Source: Streptomyces sp. NBC_00654 (GTDB lineage: Bacteria > Actinomycetota > Actinomycetes > Streptomycetales > Streptomycetaceae). Taken from it: a DNA stretch of 64,000 bases. The notes beneath the pieces are model-generated. The model saw only the letters and a list, made by a program, of their open reading frames with translations. It was not told the origin of the DNA and ran no database searches. Position numbers and translations under genes: made by a program. Where the stretch lies: positions 13,271 to 77,270 of the forward strand of contig NZ_JAPEOB010000008.1 in NCBI RefSeq assembly GCF_026341775.1, given 5' to 3'. Each line of letters starts with the position of its first letter. The first letter of the stretch is position 1. Below are positions 7,524-16,553 of this stretch, one piece after another.

Positions 7524-8411
7524 GTGGTCGCGGCTGTCGTGGTGGCGGTGGTGGCGGTGGTGGGTCTCTGGTATTCGAATGTTCAGACCAGGCAGGCCAA
7601 CGAACAGGCCCAGCAGGCCAGCAAACAGGCCCAGCAGGCGAACGCCCAGGCGCGGGACGACCGGGCACTGGCCAAGGACGGGCAGATCACCAGCCGGTAC
7701 ACAGCCGCGGTGGGAAACCTCGGCGAGGACAAGACGGACGTGCGGCTGGGCGGCATCTACGCCCTGCAACGGATCATGCAGGACTCCCCCCGCGACCACC
7801 CCACCATCGCCCACATCCTCGCCGCCTACGTCCGCACTCACGCCGCGAAACCCCCGGCAAAGGGCCAGGACGTCCCGGCCGACGTCCACGCCGCCCTCAC
7901 CGTCCTCACCACCCGGAACACAACCCGGGACGACGACTACTTCCTCCTCGACCTCCACGCCGCCAAACTCCCCAACATCACCCTCGCACCCACAGCCTCA
8001 GCGGGGGCTTTGAGCAACGCAGTCCTGACCGCCGTGGACCTGACCGATGCGGACCTGACCGGCGCGGACCTGACCGACGCAGTCCTGACCGCCGTGGACC
8101 TGCCCGGCGCGGACCTGACCGGCGCGTACCTGACCGACGCGCGCCTGACCGCCGCGGACCTGACCGACGCAGTCCTGCCCGACGCGTACCTGACCCACGC
8201 GCGCCTGCGCGGCGCGAACCTGACCGGCGCGAACCTGACCGGCGCGAACCTGACCGGCGCGGACCTGACCGGCGCGGACCTGCGCGGCGCGGACCTGCGC
8301 GGCGCGGACCTGACCGACGCGGACCTGACCGACGCGTTGAACCTGACGTGGGAGCAGGTTGAATCAGCCATCACTGACGAAGATACGGAGCTGCCTGCCT
8401 CGCTCCGGTAA
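7524..8411 (+). CDS. Pentapeptide-repeat protein with N-terminal membrane anchor, 5'-truncated
   Basis: Residues 1-18 are a transmembrane helix (VAAVVVAVVAVVGLWYSN), followed by a Gln/Ala coiled coil (QTRQANEQAQQASKQAQQAN) and a conserved Streptomyces domain (YTAAVGNLGEDKTDVRLGGI). From about residue 165 there are some 23 tandem pentapeptides of the form A(D/N)LTG, which fold as a right-handed quadrilateral beta-helix. The frame is open upstream through the IS end at 7469 (KKRPEGLDWARRIELFT), so the native start was probably removed by the IS5 insertion; the GTG at 7524 is only the best remaining start. Membrane-anchored proteins of this class are common in Streptomyces and mostly uncharacterised. 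Confidence 0.75.
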   Translation: MVAAVVVAVVAVVGLWYSNVQTRQANEQAQQASKQAQQANAQARDDRALAKDGQITSRYTAAVGNLGEDKTDVRLGGIYALQRIMQDSPRDHPTIAHILAAYVRTHAAKPPAKGQDVPADVHAALTVLTTRNTTRDDDYFLLDLHAAKLPNITLAPTASAGALSNAVLTAVDLTDADLTGADLTDAVLTAVDLPGADLTGAYLTDARLTAADLTDAVLPDAYLTHARLRGANLTGANLTGANLTGADLTGADLRGADLRGADLTDADLTDALNLTWEQVESAITDEDTELPASLR

Positions 8412-9614
8412 GCCGCTGACGGCTTCCCGCGTTCCCGAGCCTCCACGGCCGGACTGACCACCGTCACAAAGTGGAGCCGGACACCGTGACCGGGGCCACC
8501 GCGCACCATGCCCAGAGGCAGCCGGCCGCCGGTCCGGTGAGGCGGAACGGGAACGGGCGGCCCGCCGCCGAACCACACCCCACCAGGCCCGGTTTCAGAA
8601 CCGCACCTGCAAATGAGGGCCGGGTTCCTGAACGACGGGGGCGTGACAGCATCGGTGACCGGCCGTTGAACCGGAGCAGGAATGTCACGTCACACCGAGA
8701 CCCCGGGCACATCGCCCGGGGTTCCGTGCCGCCGGCACCGTGCCGCATCCGCGCTGGGGTGGACTGGGCATAATGCCCGGCTTCGGAGCCGCACCACCAT
8801 GCCACTCGTACGGATACTTCCCCACCGGCACGCGAACCGGACGCCCGGACCCGGACGTCGGTGGCCTCGAGATGACCGTCCGCTTCACGATCTGGGACCA
8901 GATCACCGGCGCCGCCGGCCTGCCCGCCACGGCCTGACCGACAGCCGACAACCGCCTCGACCACACCCTGACGCACTGCCAGACGCCTATACCCCCGACA
9001 ACGTGACAACGCCCCTGGACGGCCTCCGGGCTCGAAGAACAGGCACCGGGCCAGGCACCACGACGTCGGCAAGACGGTCAAACGCGCTGAGTCGATCAAG
9101 GAACACCAAGCCCAGCTATGTTAAACGCCAAGCTGAGGCCTATCTGCTCGCCGGTGCACACCTGGCCGTGTCACCCAACCGCTGTGCCTAGCGTTTGAGA
9201 ACTCCGACGAAGGCGTCAGCGCGGACTACCCCGCCCGCTTGCCCTTCCGCTGCACCGACTGGACTGTGCAGGGAAGTTGAAGCCTCCGCCCGCCAGTCGG
9301 CACCCGACGACGGCCCATCCACACCAGTGACGGGGAGCCAGCGGAACGTCCCCGCTCCCGCCCTCACGGGGGTGTCCCTGTGCCCCTGAACATCCGTTGC
9401 GCAACTGCCGCCTCCTCACGCACCGCTTGAGCTCACCGCCCAGATCAGCACCGCAGCACCACCTCTGCCAGTCGCCACGAGCATGCTCCCTGGCTCCGCG
9501 CCGTACACACGCCTGCACCTCTTCCTCTCCCAAACCCATGCCCCGTGCCTCCGCCAAAGAATGGCGCTTCCCTACTTGGTTATGTGAAGGCCGTCATGGA
9601 GGCGACTGGGCATA
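8412..9614. other. 1.2-kb stretch without convincing gene
   Basis: No frame in this span has a good start, a family signature or consistent codon bias. A short plus-strand piece ending at 8937 (MTVRFTIWDQITGAAGLPAT) may be the tail of a lost gene. The hairpin at 8700-8722 and the sequence around it resemble the 3' flank of the helicase at the right edge of the window. Confidence 0.45.
8700..8722. terminator. Hairpin resembling the helicase 3' terminator
   Basis: ACCCCGGGC (8700-8708) pairs with GCCCGGGGT (8714-8722) around a 5-base loop. The flanks (GTCACGTCACACCGAGACC) resemble those of the longer hairpin at 63964-63997, suggesting a shared origin. No T-run follows. Confidence 0.5.
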
Positions 9615-12353
9615 GTGCAGCCTGATGTAATGAAAGCTTTAAGGTTATCCATGGCTTGCCGGGCCATCACGGACGGTCTCTGCCGTACCGTGCAGGCTGT
9701 CGCCCCGCCTGTCGGGCCCACGTCCAGACCGAGGTCGCGAGGAAGGCGGCGCTCCACCACTTCCCTCTTCATCACGGTCGTTCTCGCGATGACCTTGCTC
9801 GTCAGCGTCGGGGACATCAAGCCCGCCACTGCGGCGAACGATGCCGGCTGTGCGTCGTTCGGCTCGTCGTTCACCGCACAGCCCATCGCAGGTAACGGCA
9901 CTGGGCTACGCCTGGGCTGCGCACGTGACGCCGGGAGCTTGCGCTCCCTGGCGAAAAGCGACGGGGACATGGTCGCGGTCATTGATTTCAAGGTCACAGA
10001 GCGGCCGGATCAGTGGCGGCAGGTGATGAACCAGATGGTCGACACCACTCGCGCCGACATGGCCAGAGGGTTGTCCCTGAGCAAGGCCCTCACACTGCGG
10101 TCACAGCGGTACAGTGGGGGTTTCGCCCCGCAGACCAACAGCGTCACCTTCGGCGGGAACATCCACACCGTCGACGACAGCATCGTCCTCGTCGTGCCTG
10201 CCGGAGACATCGGCACCGCCGGATTCTGGGAGGGCTTCTGGAAGAAGTTCGTAAGTAACGCAGCCGGTGTCGCGGTGGGCGTGGCCAGCACCGCCCTATG
10301 CCTGCTGGCGTTCAACGTAGGGGCTCCGGCGGCCGCACCGGTCTGCGGCGCGGTGGGCGGGGCCCTGCTCTCGGGTGTCGCAGAGTTAGTCGGCGTCGCT
10401 CTGGACGGCAAGCCCATCGATGCGACCGCGTGGGGCCAGGCGCTCGGTTCCGCGGCGTGGGGCGCGATCGCCGGAGCCTCTGCCGGCTTGCTAGCCGAGT
10501 ACCTTGCCGTGGGCGGCCGCGGGCTAATCGCGAGCACTCAAGAAACGCTCCGCCGGTACGCAACGATCTTCACCAACTGGCGAGCGCCGCTGAATTTCCT
10601 GGCCGACCTGCTGAGCCCTGACATCGCTCAGATCATCGCTGACACCGTGCAGCGACTTGCGCGGGGCATCCCCAGCACCCAGATCAGGGTCATGGCGTTG
10701 GGGTCGTCCAGCACCTGGGGCGAGGGCAGCTCCGACGGGAACGGCTACCGGGACACCGTCGACGTGGGGCTCCAGGGGATCGCCGAACGCAACGCCCAGC
10801 AGGCCGGCAACGCCAGCGCACGTCCCGCCGCCGAGGTGGGAACGCTGGGTAGCGACGACACCACCCCCGAAGTGGACTGGGTGGGATCGGTCCGGGTGGG
10901 GACGATGTCGGACCGGGAGACCGAGGGCTGGCGGGGATATCGGATCAACGAGATCGCTGGCAAGGCCGACTGCTCCGTCAAGCGCTACCGTCCCAATGTC
11001 ATCACGCTCATTGCTGGCGGCAACGACGTCATCATGAATTACCAGATGGATGGCGCGGTCGGCCGGCTGGAAGCACTGATTGACCAGATCACCACGGACG
11101 TCCCGAGGGCCACGGTGCTGGTGGCTGGAATGCAGCCCTTCCTCGACCCTGCCCGGAACGCGAGGGGAGAGGCGTTCACCGCCCAGATCCCCGCTCTCGT
11201 AGACCGGTTGGTGGCACGCGGCCTGTCGGTGGTGTACGCGGACACCACCGCACTGGAACCCGCCGACATCCACACCTCTGACGGCATCCACCCCACCGAT
11301 CGGGGCTACGACAAGATCGGCGCGGCGTTCCTCAAGGCAGCCAACGTGGCTAACGACCGGCGTTGGATCTTGGAACCGGTGGGACAGGTTCCTGAAGGAG
11401 CATCCGACGCCGACTCCTGTCCGACAAGGGACGACGGCACCGGCGCCGGTGACAACGGCTCCAGCCAGCTGGGGCCTGGCTGGGATGACCACGGTGTCAT
11501 CCAGGCCCAGCAGTTTCCCTCCACGAACCGGTTCTGGATGGTCGACGTGAACAAGGACCGCAAGGCCGAGTTCGTGACGGTCGACGAGAAACAGAATTTC
11601 CGGTTCTGGTGGAACAGCGGCCCCTCCGGCAAGAACTGGACCCCTTTCATCGAAGGCGAGAACTCCTATACACCCCCCGCCGGAGCGGTCGGCAATCAGC
11701 TACGCTTCGCCGACCTCGACGGTGATGGCTTCCCGGACTGCGCCGTGGTCGATTTGACCGGGCGGATACGGGCCTACACCTGGAAGGCCGAGAACCCGGC
11801 CGGTCAGCGCATGTGTATGAACAAGTACAACGGCCTCGCCGATGTCTTCGATCAGGGGTCGCAAGGGGAAATCCTGCGCACCGACCCGACCACCAAGATC
11901 CGGTTCGCCGATGTCACAGGCGGAGGCCGGGACGACTATCTGCTGATCAAACCGGACGGCACGACGACCGCCTGGTACAACAGGGGCTTCCAGAGCGAAG
12001 CTGGCCGCAGATGGCTGGACTGGACGCCTCCCCACACCATCAGCCGCGCCCTGCAGAAGCCCAGGGAGATCAGATACGCCGACATCAACGGGGACAAGCG
12101 CGCCGACCGGATACTGATCACCGCCAGGGGCGGCGCCAGAGCTTGGATCAACGAAGGGGCAACAGGCGCGGGCGGAACCTACCGCGACATCGGCAAGATC
12201 GCCGCTGACGGGAACCTTCCGCCGAAGGACATCCAGTTCGCCGACCTCGACGGCGACGGCAAGGATGACTTCGTCCGAATCGGCTGGACCGGCGTCACCC
12301 ACGCCTGGCTCAACAAACTCCCCGCAAGCTACTTCAACTCCTTCCACCCGTAA
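9615..12353 (+). CDS. Secreted SGNH-hydrolase protein with FG-GAP repeats
   Basis: 912 residues from GTG 9615; in-frame ATGs at 9630 and 9651 are alternative starts. A twin-Arg-rich n-region and hydrophobic segment (LFITVVLAMTLLVSV, residues ~51-65) ending at ATAA give a Sec-type signal, so the protein is exported. Residues ~205-305 are hydrophobic and Gly/Ala-rich, and may associate with the membrane. An SGNH/GDSL hydrolase follows, with block I as GSSST (residues 363-367, nucleophile Ser probably 365), block III GGND (468-471) and block V DGIH (556-559). Residues ~640-905 hold four or more FG-GAP/VCBS calcium-binding blades (FADLDGDGFPD, FADVTGGGRDD, YADINGDKRAD, FADLDGDGKDD). It probably deacylates an extracellular polysaccharide or lipid. 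It is monocistronic, with a terminator after it. Confidence 0.8.
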   Translation: MQPDVMKALRLSMACRAITDGLCRTVQAVAPPVGPTSRPRSRGRRRSTTSLFITVVLAMTLLVSVGDIKPATAANDAGCASFGSSFTAQPIAGNGTGLRLGCARDAGSLRSLAKSDGDMVAVIDFKVTERPDQWRQVMNQMVDTTRADMARGLSLSKALTLRSQRYSGGFAPQTNSVTFGGNIHTVDDSIVLVVPAGDIGTAGFWEGFWKKFVSNAAGVAVGVASTALCLLAFNVGAPAAAPVCGAVGGALLSGVAELVGVALDGKPIDATAWGQALGSAAWGAIAGASAGLLAEYLAVGGRGLIASTQETLRRYATIFTNWRAPLNFLADLLSPDIAQIIADTVQRLARGIPSTQIRVMALGSSSTWGEGSSDGNGYRDTVDVGLQGIAERNAQQAGNASARPAAEVGTLGSDDTTPEVDWVGSVRVGTMSDRETEGWRGYRINEIAGKADCSVKRYRPNVITLIAGGNDVIMNYQMDGAVGRLEALIDQITTDVPRATVLVAGMQPFLDPARNARGEAFTAQIPALVDRLVARGLSVVYADTTALEPADIHTSDGIHPTDRGYDKIGAAFLKAANVANDRRWILEPVGQVPEGASDADSCPTRDDGTGAGDNGSSQLGPGWDDHGVIQAQQFPSTNRFWMVDVNKDRKAEFVTVDEKQNFRFWWNSGPSGKNWTPFIEGENSYTPPAGAVGNQLRFADLDGDGFPDCAVVDLTGRIRAYTWKAENPAGQRMCMNKYNGLADVFDQGSQGEILRTDPTTKIRFADVTGGGRDDYLLIKPDGTTTAWYNRGFQSEAGRRWLDWTPPHTISRALQKPREIRYADINGDKRADRILITARGGARAWINEGATGAGGTYRDIGKIAADGNLPPKDIQFADLDGDGKDDFVRIGWTGVTHAWLNKLPASYFNSFHP

Positions 12354-12372
12354 GCCATCTCCACCTCCACGG

Positions 12373-12404
12373 ACGACCACCCGCGCATCCCTGCGGGTGG
12401 TCGT
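12373..12404 (+). terminator. Terminator after the SGNH-hydrolase gene
   Basis: A perfect 12-bp stem, ACGACCACCCGC (12373-12384) with GCGGGTGGTCGT (12393-12404), and an 8-base loop begin 20 bases after the stop codon; a short TTC-rich tail follows. Confidence 0.75.
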
Positions 12405-12687
12405 TCCCCGTTCTCCCACACCTCAAGGAACGGGCTGTTCGATGGTCCGGTGCCCAGCGCGCGGCGGGCGGGCGTCACCATCCGGTCAGCCGTCGGATGA
12501 ACGAAGTACATCGCCTCGCTGCCGGTGTCCTCTAACCTCGCCGTTTCGGTTGGGCTGATGCGGCGTTGCTGATCACCAACTGGGGCGATCCAGGCGATTT
12601 TGTTTGCCTGGGGCATGGCGGGGGCCCGGCGCGGTGGTCGGGGTTCTCCGATGTCCTTCGGGTTGTGGGCGCGCGGGGGACGGCCGC

Positions 12688-13379
12688 TCAGCCAACTGGT
12701 CGAGGCAGTGCGGCAAGGCGGTGGAAGGCCGTGACCAGTTCGTTTCTCCAGGGCCAGGTCGCCGAGATCCGTAGGCGGAGGCGGCGGCCGCCGCGGGTGA
12801 GGCGGGCGGCGACGTGCAGCAGCCGGTAGCGGAGCTTCTTCGGCTCGGCAGCCGCGAGTTCGCCGTCCAACAGCAGGACGCGCATCCAGGCCAGCAGATC
12901 GACCGCCGCCAGGCTGAGTTCGAGCCAGACGGCGTTGATGGAGAAGTCACGGGAGAGGGAAGCGGCCAAAGCCGGTGGTCTTGCCGCAGCGGATATGGTC
13001 CTCGACCGTGGCATGCCCGCGGTGACGGGCCTCCAGGAACTGGGCGGAACCGCCACCGGAGTACGGGGTGTCGGTGAGGAACACTTGATGCCGCAGGCCC
13101 TCGTCCTGATCGAACAGGGACAGTTGGGCTCCGGGGTGCGGTCGCTCCCGGCGCACGATGATGCGGGTGCCGGCCGGGTAGCCGGCAAGGTCGACCATGC
13201 CGGTCAGCTCTGCGACCTCGGCGCCGTCGCGAAGTGTCCCGTTCTGGTCCAGGGCGGGGTGCCAGACCTGCTCAGGCAGGGTCCGGATCGCGTGGCGGAC
13301 CGGCTCGGTGACCGCGTGCCCGACCGAGAAACGCAGGTCCAGGCCATGCTCGCGCAAGGTTCGGATGTGGGTGAGGAAG
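12688..13379 (-). pseudogene. IS1380-family transposase, C-terminal half, frameshifted
   Basis: The residues FSVGHAVTEPVRHAIRTLPE, AGTRIIVRRERPHPGAQLSL, RHRGHATVEDHIRCGK and LRYRLLHVAARLTRGGRRLR are the C-terminal DDE half of an IS1380 transposase. After RCGKTTGFGR the frame shifts by one (near 12965) and continues as SRDFSINAVWLELSLAAVDL to the stop at 12688. The 5' half is missing: the coding sequence is cut at 13380 by the IS3 element and no N-terminal part is recognisable beyond 16140. Dead. Confidence 0.75.
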
Positions 13380-13705
13380 TGAGGTGACCCCCGGAGTGTG
13401 GACACAGGGGTTCATGCTGCGAGTGAGAGTTTAGCTGTCTTGTGGTGGTGCTGTTCGAACTCCATCGGGGAGAGGTAGGAGAGCGCGCTGTGTCGGCGTC
13501 GGGCGTTGTAGTAGGTGAGCCACCGGAATATCTCGAGCCTTGCCTGAGACATCGTCACGAACACTCTCCTGTGCATCGTTTCTCGCTTCAGTCCCTGCCA
13601 GAAGCTCTCGGCCAGGGCGTTGTCGTAGCTGGAGCCGACCCTGCCCATGCTTCTGCGGATGCCGTGCAGGTCGCAGACCTGGGCGAACGCGGCCGAGGTG
13701 TATTG

Positions 13706-15157
13706 CCCGGACTCAATCGGTTGTCGCAACACCGGCTTCTTGAGTCAAGAGTAGGTGTTCGTTGAGGGCTTCAGCGGGTGTCTTCCATCCGAGGGTTTTG
13801 CGGGGGCGGCTGTTGAGGGCGAGTGCAACGGCTGCGAGGTCGTCTGTCTGCCATCGGGACAAGTCCGTGCCCTTCGGAAAGTACTGCCGCAGCAACCCGT
13901 TCGTATTCTCGTTCGTGCCGCGTTGCCACGGGCTGTGCGGGTCCGCGAAGTAGATTTCGAGGCCGGTGTCGACGCGGAGCCGGGCATGCTGTGCCAGTTC
14001 TTTGCCGCGGTCCCAGGTCAACGAGCGACGCAGCTGCTCGGGCAGCGTGGTGATCGTGGAGGCGATCGCGTCCCTGACGGCCTCGGCCCCCAGACCGGCC
14101 AGCGCCGGCCCGTTCTTCACCCTCGGCTCGGTGCCAAAGCCTTCCATCCGGGGCAGGTGCAGCAGCATGGTAAACCGGGTCGTGCGCTCGACCAGAGTGC
14201 CGATCGCGGACTTGCCGGTGCCGATGATGAGGTCGCCTTCCCAGTGTCCCGGGACTGCCCGGTCCTCGGCCTCGGCCGGTCGTTGGCTGATCATCACCTC
14301 GGGGGTGACGTGCCCGTTCGCCCGCCGTCGGGCTCGGGCGCGGGGAACCCGCAGCGCACGCCCGGTACGCAGACAGCCGACCAGCTCACGCTTGAGGGCT
14401 CCACGTCCTTGGATGTAAAGCGCCTGGTAGATCGCCTCGTGCGAGATGCGCATGGACTCATCATCGGGGAAATCCGTCCTGAGCCGGCCCGCGATCTGCT
14501 CGGGACTCCAGGCCGTCGCCCACCGCCGGTCCTGACGGCGGGGCTTGTTCCGTCCCTTCCACCGAGGCGTCTTCGGCCCGGTGACCTGTGTTCCGTCCGG
14601 ACGACGTACATCCCCGGCGAGCCGGTCCTGCACATACTCACGCAGCCGTTCATCGGCCACGAGCTTCGGCGTCTTCGGACGCCGTGCCGCCAGTTCCGCC
14701 TTCCACTGGGCGATCGAGGCCCGGTAGCCGAGCTGCCCGCCGCGGGTGGCCGCGTTGCGTCGCAGCTCCCGCGAGATGGTCGACGGATCCCTGCCCAGGC
14801 GGCGTGCAATCTCGCGGACTCCCAGGCCCTGGGCGTTGAGCAGCGCGATTTCTTCGCGTTCCGTGAAGGACAGGTATCTGCCCGAGGGCGTGCTGAGCTG
14901 GATCGACGGCATGCCGCCACGTTCACGGAACCAACGGGACCCCACCACTGGGGATACGCCGCACGAGACCGCCGCCGCCTCGCTGGTCATCCCCTCGGCG
15001 ATCTTCATCCAGAAAGCCCGCTCCACCTCCCGACGGATTGGGGGCCGTCCCGGCGACCGCATTGCCGGACGCCCCGTCAGCCGCGTGGCCCATCCCGCTG
15101 GCCGACCCATCCAACACCTCCAGGGTCGAGGTGTTGCGACGATCAGTTGAATCCACC
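13706..15157 (-). mobile_element. IS30-family element nested in IS3, 1,452 bp
   Basis: Imperfect inverted ends (left GGACTCAATCGGTTGTCGCA, right complement of GGATTCAACTGATCGTCGCA) surround one intact transposase. TTG is present on both flanks (13703-13705 and 15158-15160), which fits the 2-3-bp target duplication of IS30 elements. The boundaries were set by restoring the interrupted orfB frame. Confidence 0.85.
13713..15110 (-). CDS. IS30-family transposase
   Basis: 465 residues from the ATG at 15108-15110. The N-terminal part has two helix-turn-helix regions (EGMTSEAAAVSCGVSPVVGS and LSFTEREEIALLNAQGLGVR / IARRLGRDPSTISRELRRNA). The catalytic core shows GHWEGDLIIG (first Asp), LTWDRGKELAQH (second Asp) and SPWQRGTNENTNGLLRQYFP (Glu), ending with LNSRPRKTLGWKTPAEALNE. 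Length and motifs match complete IS30 transposases, so this copy is probably active. It inserted into the IS3 orfB around it. A related but truncated IS30 lies at 43436-44026. Confidence 0.9.
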   Translation of the reverse strand: MGRPAGWATRLTGRPAMRSPGRPPIRREVERAFWMKIAEGMTSEAAAVSCGVSPVVGSRWFRERGGMPSIQLSTPSGRYLSFTEREEIALLNAQGLGVREIARRLGRDPSTISRELRRNAATRGGQLGYRASIAQWKAELAARRPKTPKLVADERLREYVQDRLAGDVRRPDGTQVTGPKTPRWKGRNKPRRQDRRWATAWSPEQIAGRLRTDFPDDESMRISHEAIYQALYIQGRGALKRELVGCLRTGRALRVPRARARRRANGHVTPEVMISQRPAEAEDRAVPGHWEGDLIIGTGKSAIGTLVERTTRFTMLLHLPRMEGFGTEPRVKNGPALAGLGAEAVRDAIASTITTLPEQLRRSLTWDRGKELAQHARLRVDTGLEIYFADPHSPWQRGTNENTNGLLRQYFPKGTDLSRWQTDDLAAVALALNSRPRKTLGWKTPAEALNEHLLLTQEAGVATTD

Positions 15158-15762
15158 TTGCGATCCGCGGTCCGCGTGGAAGATCACTCCGGCCACGTCG
15201 CCGCCGCGGGTCGCGACCGCGGCCTGGAGCGCGTCGATGACGAGCTCGGCCCGCATGTGCGGGGCCATCGACCAGCCGAGCACTCGGCGCGACCGGATAT
15301 CGATGACGCAAGCGAGGTAGAGCCACGCGGCTCCGACCTGCACGTATGTGATGTCGCCGCACCACTTCTCGTCCAGCGTACTGGCGGTGAAGTCCCGCTG
15401 GACCAGGTCCGCCACTGGCGGCGCGAGGCGGTCCGGGATCGTGGTGCGCTTCTTCTTCCGCAGGTGACGGCCGACGATGCCGTGCTTGCGCATCAGCCTG
15501 GCCACGCGCTTGTGGTTGACCGTGTGGCCGAAGCCGCGCAGTTCGGCATGGACTCGAAGCGCGCCGTAGTTCCCGCGGTGTTCGGCATGGATTTCGCGGA
15601 TCTCCTCGACCAGGGCGTCCTCCTCGAACTGCCGCCCCGCCCGCGCCTCGGCGCCGGTGATCCACCGGTAGTAGCCCGAGCGGGAGACCTCCAGTACCCG
15701 GCATATCCGCTTGATGCCGAACATTCCGGCGTGGGTGGAGACGAAGTCCCAAGCGGCGGTCT

Positions 15763-16071
15763 TCACTTCATCTCCCGGGCGAAATAGGCCGCTGCCCGAC
15801 GCAGGATCTCGCGTTCCAGCTGCCATTCCTTCTCCGCCTTGGCCAGCCGCGCGTTCTCCGCGCGCAGCCGGGCCAACTCGGCCTCGGTGTCCTGCGACGC
15901 GCCTGCGGCGACTGGACGACCGTCGGCATCACGCACCCAGGTCCGCAGCGTTTCGGGGTTGACGTTCAGATCAGCCGCGACGTCCTTGAACGTCCGCCTG
16001 CCGGCCGAAGCCCGCCACAACGCGATCGCGTCGGACCGGAACTCCGCACTGTACTTCGAGGGCCGTGCCAC
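15763..16071 (-). CDS. IS3-family orfA (helix-turn-helix protein)
   Basis: 102 residues. It opens with MARPSKYSAEFRSDAIALWR and carries the Tnp_1 helix-turn-helix (FKDVAADLNVNPETLRTWVR) followed by a leucine-zipper coiled coil (ELARLRAENARLAKAEKEWQ) ending LEREILRRAAAYFAREMK. OrfA binds the element ends and, by frameshift in the overlap with orfB (15763-15826), supplies the N-terminus of the OrfAB transposase. OrfA itself is intact but its partner is interrupted. Confidence 0.85.
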   Translation of the reverse strand: MARPSKYSAEFRSDAIALWRASAGRRTFKDVAADLNVNPETLRTWVRDADGRPVAAGASQDTEAELARLRAENARLAKAEKEWQLEREILRRAAAYFAREMK

Positions 16072-16140
16072 GTAGATCTACACCTTCCAGGATCAGCAAG
16101 ATCCATTGTCAGGTGTGTCCACACCACAGGGGTCACCTCA

Positions 16141-16553
16141 TCCACCAACCCACCCCTCTGACGCGCCGCACCCGTCAGACGCAGACTGGCCCCGCCACGA
16201 CACACGGGCCAACACACCGCACGACATCACTCCAAGAAGTGACATCCACGCGATGCAGACACATCCTGCAGCTCTCTACCGCTATAGACCCGGCATCAGG
16301 ATCACCCACGCTTCAGCAGCACTCTTCAGCCCCGAATCGGCGCGATGCCTTCAGCAAACGACCGACCCACCCACCACCACCAGGCGCAACCCGGAACTGA
16401 AAAGGAAACACCAACCACTGAAATCTAGAAGCCGACCATCATCGCGAGGGCTGCGGGATGGGTATCACTCACCCAGCAACCAATGTACGAGCGGCGCAAC
16501 CTCAGATGGTTTCAGAATTGGCCACATTCGACCTTTCTAGGCAAAACCATGAA
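16141..16553. other. AT-richer spacer without recognised gene
   Basis: This stretch lies between the IS3 right end and the immunity gene. It is less GC-rich than its neighbours and His/Pro/Arg-rich in every open frame. I see no IS1380 N-terminal sequence here, although the other side of the IS3 insertion is IS1380, so the target may have been deleted or rearranged. Confidence 0.45.

Larger units (their letters stand above)
13412..15826 (-). pseudogene. IS3 orfB transposase split by IS30 insertion
   Basis: The 5' part (15826 down to 15158) carries the HTH_21 region (GIKRICRVLEVSRSGYYRWI, RGNYGALRVHAELRGFGHTV) and the first DDE blocks (WCGDITYVQ, IFHADRGSQ). The IS30 element interrupts directly after RGSQ. 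The 3' part (13702 down to 13412) resumes with YTSAAFAQVCDLHGIRRSMG, the conserved DNALAESFWQGLKRE glutamate block and YYNARRRHSALSYLSPMEFE. Rejoining the two at the TTG/CAA target site restores a continuous D-D-E rve-type transposase, so the insertion alone inactivated it. It would be expressed by frameshifting from orfA. Confidence 0.85.
13380..16140 (-). mobile_element. IS3-family element, interrupted by an IS30 element
   Basis: Terminal inverted repeats TGAGGTGACCCCCGGAGTGT (from 13380) and the complement of TGAGGTGACCCCTGTGGTGT (ending 16140) bound an orfA/orfB pair. Without the nested IS30 it would be about 1.3 kb, the usual IS3 size. It sits inside an IS1380 remnant. No target duplication is evident. 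Confidence 0.8.

Noticed and set aside
7990..8345. Possible CRISPR-like tandem array
   Set aside because: Units are contiguous 15-mers without spacers and encode pentapeptides in frame.
7937..8578. Minus-strand repetitive frame (RSAPVRSAPR-like repeats)
   Set aside because: It is the antisense translation of the pentapeptide-repeat DNA.
8464..9099. Minus-strand 211-codon ORF
   Set aside because: Arg/Gly/Ser-rich, no conserved motif, no ribosome site, and it spans the terminator-like hairpin at 8700.
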